Below are positions 37,401 through 46,400 of a stretch of 64,000 nt of DNA, in pieces. Under the pieces are notes generated by a model. That model was not told the origin of the DNA. It made no database searches and worked only from the letters and a program-made list of their open reading frames with translations. The stretch spans positions 26,805,282-26,869,281 of the forward strand of contig NC_059089.1 of assembly GCF_020497125.1 (NCBI RefSeq), in the 5' to 3' direction. The position numbers and the translations under genes were made by a program. Within the stretch, counting starts at the first letter, position 1; each line of letters opens with the position of its first letter. This DNA is from Mauremys mutica (Eukaryota > Chordata > Testudines > Geoemydidae).

Positions 37401-40400
37401 CATCTCCAGACATGCTGCCTCATCAATCAGGAAGACATTTATTGGGTGCCCCACTTGCAACAACTTAAGAAATTGTGGTACGGACACTGCAAGATTTACT
37501 GGGAGCTTTGCAGGGATTGAAGTGTTTGTCCTGACTTACGAAGGACAGAAGGTTTCCTATAGTCTGATGAAGCAGTTTAGAAATTACATGAATAAAATGA
37601 CAGCCGGGTGATAACCTGTAACCCACTGGGGCCATGTCTTGTCTCTCTGAGGCCAGGCAAGATCAGGGCTTTATTTACAAATCTGCTGCCTAAATGGAAT
37701 GCATCCTTAATGACACAGGGCTGGCTGGAAGATTGTCACCAAATTAATTCAGGCCTAAATCTTGGGCCTTGTTGCTTCCATGGCATAGAGCCTCGAGATG
37801 CTAAGTAACCTCCCTGGGTTCTGCAGTGCAGAAGCCAACACAGATCCGAAAGAGAAATATCCAGCACATTCAAGGCAGTCCTAAACACCTACATAGCCAC
37901 CCAACTCCACCCCTTCCTGGGGTGCATTGTTCATGACTACCTCATGCAGCAGCAGAAATGATGTCAGGGGAAGCTCTGAGCACATGCAGCCTCCCTGCAG
38001 GATAGCGACGTTTTCCCCCCTTCGAAGACTTAATGACTGGCTCACCTTCCCCATTTTCAGAAGTAGCATGATGGTGTCTGTGTATAAATGTGCTCTGGTG
38101 TCACGTGATTAAAGGCTAATAAAAGAGCAGAAGCTGAAGAGCACTGCATTAGGGAAAGTGAAAACACGCTTACCTGAACAGGTCCAATGCTTTTGTTCCT
38201 GCCTCCTGGCATGCCATCTTCTCTGATTGCTGAAAGGAAAGAGCAAAACGCTGGTTAGGAACACCACTATTCTTTCACATTCTATTACACAGAGAACACC
38301 TGGCCTGCAGGAAATTGCCTGTTGTCTACAGAGACACTGAACCTGAGTTTTATTCTGTTAAATACGGCAACTTATGTATATTTCTCCCAGGGGGAAGAAG
38401 AGGCTGTGTAGGATGCACTGAGATTCCCACTTGCAATGGGAACCACAAAAATACTTACTTGATTGACAGGGGCAATCAGAGATGTAAGTAATATTTATCT
38501 AGCCATTGCAGAGCCTCGAGTAAAAGGTGCCGTAGAAATGCAAAGTACCATATCATCACCAATTGCCTGAAAACTCAAGAGATGATAAAGGGAAAGCACA
38601 AGCACCCCACTGCACCACTAATGAGAACTGGCTGAAGTGGCAATGTTCTCCACAGCAGGGTGTGTACCCCCTTCATTAGTACTTGGATGTATACGCCTAC
38701 GTGCTGTGCACAAAACCAATAGCAAACACCTCTCTGGATTAAACCAGGGTCCTGTCAGAGTGGTAACTGATTCCCTCTAGTGGTGGGGCTGCAGACAGAG
38801 CAAAAGACAAGACACTTCCATCCCTGCTATTGCACAGAGTAAGGTCTCCTCGAGACACCACAGAGCATGGAAAGGATACACTTTACATACAAGTTGCCTG
38901 TATGTGAAGCAGTGACTTGAAATCCTGGCTGGCTGACTAGTTAAGCAGTTTTGTTCCAAAAGGAGGAAGCCCTTTGAAAGGCTTCTAAAATAGTGAGGCT
39001 GCATTTCTTAAAGGCTCACAGACCATTTATAGAAAGTCTCAATTGTATTCAATTTAGAGCTAGTTCCACCTCTATTTGGCATTTTCTCTGTTCTCCCACA
39101 ACCCCTCTTTCTTCTATTACCAGGGAAATCCTGCATGGGAAAAAGACCATTGTGCCCAAGGATTTCAACTGCTCCTGCTGCTTATTCTTCCAGATGAAAC
39201 CCCTCTTAAAGTTTGTGAAATTGTGATCCAATAACCCCTTAATGCTGGCAAGTAGGTTCCAGGAATGCCCTAATTCTGGTAGGTACATTCTGGTTTACCA
39301 CCGAATGTCACGTGAAGTCTTTAGGGAAAGCCTGGGACATGCTGTACGTACTGACATAGGATGGTGTTACATATCTAGACAGAAAAGAGGCTCCTAGAGC
39401 CCATACAACGGTCTGAGTCTCCAGCAGAGGCGAAAAACAGACAAGAGGTGTTTATTCACCTGTGTCTCTGTTAGCATGCAAATTAAGCACCGCAAGCTAG
39501 CGCTCATTTACATACAAAGTCAGTGGAGAGATGTGAAATCAACAGGGAAACAGGGCACAGGGAAAAGCCACAGGTGGTTATCCTGTCTCTGAGGACAGAC
39601 AGTGAACACTGGGGAATACAAGTAGAAGACAAAAAGGGGCATCCCCATATCCTGCATGTAGGAAGCAAATGGACAGTGTGTTTACATTCTTGAAAATGAA
39701 ATCTGTCAGTCTTGATTGAAACCCTGCAGGGCACTTTGGGGGTGAGATAAACCTTTTTAGCTAGGAGGTTAGACTGTTAGCTAACTTTAGTCTCTAGAAA
39801 GCATGCCATGATTGTGTTTTACATGTAACCATATTTGTTTCCACTATTCATACTTACTATCACTTGAATCTTGACTTTTTGATAATAAACATTCTTGTTT
39901 TCACTATAAAACCTATCTCAGTGCTGAGATCAAGGTGCTTATCCTGAGTCAACTCATACAAGCTGGTGCGTACACCATGGGCGTAGTTTGGGGAGGTGGG
40001 AGAGGCGTTGTCCCCCAAACTGCAAGCTTCAGGCAGGCATGAAATTTACCTACACATGAGCAGCCCTGTTGGCCTGATTGGTGCTGCCCCCCCAAATACA
40101 GAAGTCAAACTACACCTATGGTGTACACTGTTCTTTGGGGCAGAAAATCTGGAATTTCTGTGAGTGTTCAGTGGATAAGTCGCTGACTATTACAGGGAAA
40201 TGCTTCAAAGGGACTCAAGGACTGGGGTGCACATATTGTAAGGCAAAGTAAGAACTGGCATAGCCCAGAGGAGTGTGCTTGAGTGACTAACAGGTGGCTC
40301 AGTCAAGGACCTGACAGCCAGTTAAGCATAAGCAAGACTCCCTCAGGCTGGAGGGAGGGGGGTAAACAAGATGACCCTTAGTCTTGAATATCCTGAGAAT

Positions 40401-43400
40401 CGTCACATAGATCACAATCCCTTTCCTGACCACCCACCGTAGACACAGCTGGATGTGGAAGACAACTCATCCCAGCTACGAAGCAGCCTCTTGCTGCTGT
40501 GGGGTACCCTCACTCTCCCTCTGCAGGGGCTGATGAATGATTCATGCAGCAGTGCACACTAAGGGCTTGGCTACACTTGAGAGTTGCAGCGCTGGGAGTT
40601 ACAGCGCTGGTCGTACAGCTGTGTAGGGAAAGCGCTGGTGTGTGGCCACACTCACAGCTACCAGCGCTGCAGTGTGGCCACATTTGCAGCGCTGTTGGGA
40701 GTGATGCATTATGGGCAGCTATCCCAGCGTTCAAGTGGCAGCAACATGCTTTTCAAAAGAGGGGGGTGGGGTGGAGTGTGACAGGGAGCGGGGGAGAGAG
40801 AGAGTGTGGATTTTTGGAGCCGACACTGTGTATCAGCTCCCTGCCTTGCAAAATCAGAAAATTTTCCCGACTCCTTACTCTTAACTGCAAACAGCCTGCA
40901 GACCAGATAAGCAGCTGTTTCTCTAGTCAAGCAAACACTCATCCCCCTGCCTGCCTCATTCACAGAGGTTATCTCATTTACAGATTGATCACAGCAAACA
41001 GGAGCTGAGTTTGTTTTTTAGATAAGCAGCTCCCTGAGCCCCAGAGCCCCTGAGTTCACAACAAAACAAAGAGAGGCTGCATAACAAAACAAAGAGTAAT
41101 TCAGTTAAAAGCATTCTGGGATATCTCCTAATACCCTGGAGGCCAATAACAGCGCTGGTGTGTGGCCACACCTGACGAGCAGCGCTGCATCACCAGCGCT
41201 GCACTCGTTACACCCCAAGCAGACCAGGTGTACAGCCAGCACTGCAGCCAGGGAGTTGCAGCGCTGGATGTGCCTTGCAGGTGTGGACAGTTACTAAGTT
41301 GCAGCACTGGAAAGCCTCCACCAGCGCTGCAACTCTCAAGTGTAGCCAAGCCCTAAGGGGGCAGGAGTAAAAAAATAAAATAAAAGGACAAAACTTCAGC
41401 CCCAGTACGAATAATCCCAGTGAAGCCTAGTGACTCCCAGTGGTGAGTCACTGTTTCAGAGGTTCTCCAACATTTTCATTCTTCAGAGCACTTCGTAGAT
41501 GCTATGCCTTCAAGGTATGTTTACTCTGCAGCTCAGAGCGGGCCCCGCAGCCAGGGCCGAGAGATTCTCACTTGTGAGGCTTGAGCTAGAGAGCTAAGAA
41601 CAATAGTGTGGAAGTTGAGGCTCAGCTTGAGCTGTCAAGCCAACCTGACTCCCAAGGCTTGAGAGGCCAACCTGCAGCCTGAACCACAAGGCAAGGGAGA
41701 AGCTACCACAGCCAAAGCTGTACAGAGAAAATGGCATCACCTCTGGTCTGGCAGTCTGTGGATTGGCATTCAGATAAGGAGGCAGCCGCAGCATTCTTCA
41801 TTAGGCTCAGGAGAGAGAAGATTCCATCCACAGCCCCATAAAACCAGGCTGAGTTAATGAAATACAGAATGCCTGAAGGATGCCTGGGAGCTAGCATCAC
41901 ACACATGGGTCTGTGTTTTACAGCATGCTGTGTCACTCCAGCACTGCCCACTTCCCAGCTGAACTGGTTTGACAAGCTGCCAGCCATCCTTCAAAATAGG
42001 CATGTGGAACCAGAAGAACAACTACAGTCTCCAAATGAGCAAACACCCGCTACAACCTCCTGTACTCTTGAGCCTACTCTGTCTACCTGCAGCACTGAAC
42101 TGTAATGCTTACCCTAAGCTGGATCTTCTCTTCATTTTGTTTGCTTATCTGGTTTTCATAGCAAAGGTGTAATCCAGATCAGGGCTCTAGCTGATGCAAG
42201 CACCACACTACTTGGTATTCCTTTAGGACACTGGTGATTTTTTTTCAGCACTTTGAGGCTGGGTAAAATACCACTGTATATATTTTCTTCTGCCAGGCCA
42301 ACACTGTGCAGTCACCATTTTCGGAGAGGATGCACAGGAGTCTGTTGTACTTTAAGCAGAGAAAATCTTAAACTGAGTTCTTCATTCAAATTTTGTTTGC
42401 TGCACCTGGAATGCACTCTGTGGTCTCGTTCAGCCTTCTTTTACAGTTTTTGAGAAACACTAAAATTCAAACGTTAAGTCATCTCTACGATTACAGGACT
42501 ATTCCTTGGCCACAGCCATTTCAGCCTCAGATCTTGAAATAGTTATCCATGCTTGTGTCAGCTCACAGCTAGATAATTATGGAACTTTGGTGGCTGCTCT
42601 GTCTGACAGTGCTGCATAAATTTCAGCTGGTGCAGAACCTGACTGCCAGATTTACATGATCTAAATATATTTCATTCATTTTCAAACCTTTGCATTTGTT
42701 CTTGGTTTAAACAAGAGACATTTTAACTTAGAAGAGCTGCTAAATCAAGCCCTTGTGATACTTTGTACTTACCATTACTACTTTATTCAGAGAGATGCTG
42801 CACATCTGGAAGCAGCAGTCCTTTTTGCTGTTTGGCACCCCTATTTTGGACTCCCCCTTTCCTTACGCAATAGTAATTACAAGGTGCTTTGCCTGCCTCA
42901 AGGGGTTTTTTTTAATCATGGTTGGAAACATCATTTATTTAGTATGCTTTAAGTGGGATTTTTAATAGAGATTGTTGTTACAGAACTGGTAGCACTTCAC
43001 AAGGAGTAACTAGCCTATGCCTGTAGAAGTGATGTTTGGTGATGGTTCACATGTTGGGGACCTTTCTGTTAACCTGTGTAACATTTCTTTCATGACTTAC
43101 AAGCTAAAAAATGCATGGTGAAGAACAGGCTGCTCTCCAAGCATTCCCGCACTACCTGTCTTGGTTACGAGGCACTGTCAAAGGCTCTTCAGGAGAGAAA
43201 CGGCAAGTTGTAAGCTGAACACATAAGAACGGCCATACTGGGTCAGACCAAAGGTCCATCCAGCCTGGTATTCTGTCTGCCAACATTGGCCAATGCGAGG
43301 TGTCTCAGAGGGAGTGAACCTAACAGGCAATGATCAAGTGAATGCCAAGAGGCCTGCCGACCCTACAAAAATATACATTTAAACATGGTTGTGAAGTATA

Positions 43401-46400
43401 TTTGTGGTCCAATCATGCTATAACTTCTTTTCTGGCCACTACGGAATTATGCTTTAACCTTGGTATCTACCGGGGTAAAAAGATGAGCAACTTTCCTGTC
43501 CATCCAACAGCCATATAACAACACAGCTGAGCCACAATTATCTTTGAACATGGTGATTTGATAAGTTACACAGGTCTTGTTTGAAATACCCTCCCCCCAA
43601 GTTTAATTAAATTTATTTTTTTAAACACACAACTGAAAAACCATCCAGCCTGGAGTGTCGTAAACAGCTATAAATAATGTTGTTACCAGTTACCCTCTTT
43701 TTACCATTCTAAGAGAACATCTGGTTTTCATTTGCAGAAAAAGCCCTGACTATTTGACTTTGCTCTTCAAGTAGATTAATTAATGGAGTTTCCCAGGAGA
43801 AGGAAGGAAAGAAAGGAAAACTAGTCTGTATTTCAATGTGGTATGCCAGAGCAGTGGCCACGAGATGTCGCTGTTGCCTTCCGAATGAACAGCAGCTAAA
43901 GCCTTCAAATATTGAGACTTACCATTTAGAATAAAACCCTGAAGGATATCGATCAGTACCTTTGTGCAGATCACAAATGAAGGCAACTACGCCCACATAA
44001 TGCCACAACTGGAAAACCTTCTGTCTGTGTAACTAACAACTCTGCCCATAATCTAATGAGTGGGAAAAGTATCTAAATAGAAGGGCCTATTACAAGGATG
44101 ACAGTTATAAGGCCGGGGGATCCAACAATTAAACTGGAGAAAGGAAAAAAAAATCAAGAGAATGGAATAAGTACATGCAATAACACAGAAAGCCACATGG
44201 GCCATGATCAAAGTGCTTCGAATTCTAACTCTCTCTGAAGACCTTTACTACAGGTCATACTTTGTAAAGATTGTTTTTAGATGCTTTCTGAACCAGAAAA
44301 AACACACATGAATTCTTGTAATAAAAATAGTTTCAAATATAGAATCCTTGGAACATAAATGATAAGTTTACATTAGCTAACTTATAACATAGGCAAATGC
44401 TCCCAGTCTTTGTAACCTCCAGTGGATAACATGGGACACTCAACAGCCCAGTCACACCTTGGGTGTCTCCCTATGTACAAAGGCAGATTAAAGGATTCCT
44501 GCAGTTTACCAGAGCCCACTGAAAACTGGGATTCCATTGCCCATTGCAGGGCAGAGACTTGGAATGAAGTGGGAGCTAAAAGGAATGAGGCCTGCATCAC
44601 TTCACAGTAATCCCCCATCAGCCGCTCAAGGAGCAATGGAGGTTTAAACTTTTGAGGGTCGGTATTTAAAGAACAGATTCCTGTATAGTTTTGATGATGT
44701 CTTTGACAACTGCTAGGGGAAGGTAGTGCATTTCTGGTGTGGCAAGGGCCTCTCACTGATAGACTCAGCACTGTAACATCTATGAGAAGGTAGGAGGCAA
44801 AGCACACCAACCAGGAGAGTGAACTGACCATTTCTCCAACCCTGTGGAGTTTTGATCATTCAGAACATAACATTCTCCAAGTTTAAATTTAGCCAGGACT
44901 AACCCTTGTTCCTACTGAGCAAAATGCCCTGGGATCTTTTATGAGCACAAATGGTCAGGGCATCTTTTTTTCATCTCATCTCAAACACCATTTACTGTAA
45001 TAGGGGTTTCACTATAAAACAGTATTTGTGGAGCTCTGGGTTTAGTGACTGTATAACATGTTCTGTAAGAACATCTAAGAATGAATTTGGTGAGTGGCTT
45101 TCACATTAGTGATAACAGTCTTAGGAGAACTGATAGCTGGGTTTAAAAGAAATGACATTTCTGCTTCTGAATCCAGGAAGCAGCCTTTCCCACAATGACT
45201 ACTCACTTGACTTCTGAGGCCTAATACCCGCTATGCATATCAAAGGAGCGAGCCTGAACAATCACTATATTACAGCTTCACCCAGTTCTACTCAATTTCC
45301 TGTTTGTTGTTGCTAAACTAAAAAAAAAAAAATTAAAAAAAATTTGCTTTTAAAATTTAGGAGGCCACATTCCCAAGATTTAAATGGTCAAGATGTTGAT
45401 GTGTCACTGAACACAAATGCATACTAAGAAGGTTAGTTTTGAAAAATCAGTTCTTTATTCCAGGGAAGAGTAAAAACAATCCTTTTCAAGTTAAAACAGG
45501 GATTTGATGGGCTAATTAACCACATCAAAAAACTTCTTTACAAGAGCACTTTTCTATTTAAATTAAAAGCGAGCATCATATGTGCCCTAGATTACAAAAA
45601 CCCTGCATGGCCCAGTTAACCACACACCAGTCAACCCATGAGCAAAATGCCAACCATATTATCTGATGTTGCATGGCATTTTAGAACAGTTGCTTCTGTC
45701 AGTGTTCAGCTGAAAGGAAGTATAACCAAGATTTACTTTAGTTTACTTTAGACAATGTCTAAAGTGAATATTCCATTATAAAACTGTTGCCCATAACTCC
45801 TCTCCCTCCACTGACTGTCAGTTTTTGGACTGTAAATTCTGTGACCATTCCACAATTATTTTAACAGCTCTATGATACAAATGCAGTGAGCTACCACACG
45901 AGCTAAAACAAATGGATTTTTCCCTCGGCACTAGAGGGGCAAGCACATCAGATTAAATTAGAAGATAATGTGACAGATTTTCAAACTGATCAGTGTATTC
46001 CACACTTTATCTACAGGAGGAGATTATATTACAGAACTCCCCAAATTGAAAGTGCAGAGCTCCTACTCTGCATCACCCTTCCTGGTGAAGCTGTACCTGG
46101 CAGAAAAGAGGCAGACTATTCAGGAACTATTACGATACAAGAGAGCCACCTCATGAAGAAAGTTTTAAGTGTAAAACGGCAAATTCTTAGGGGATGATTA
46201 AGGAAAGGTCTAACTGTGGCCTGTGATTAAAAAGTCAGGCACTCCTGATGTCCGTGAAATCTTTTACTGTCCCTAACTTTCAAGGCCTTTCTGTAGTCTC
46301 TAGGGATTTTTTAAATGGCTATTTAAAGCTGTTTCAAGGAGGAGTAATCCAACAAATGGTAACTATAGTAAAAATCCCTTCCCCTGCCCTTTCTAAAAAC

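Larger units (their letters stand above)
32418..38173 (-). other. NR6A1: NR6A1 intron carrying a second DIRS copy
   Basis: A 5.8-kb intron, of which about 4.2 kb is the decayed DIRS element at 32780-36972. Nothing was recognised in the remaining 36973-38173. Confidence 0.85.

Noticed and set aside
44382..44831. 149-codon minus-strand opening in an NR6A1 intron
   Set aside because: No recognisable domain, and its frame and ends do not join the NR6A1 exons.
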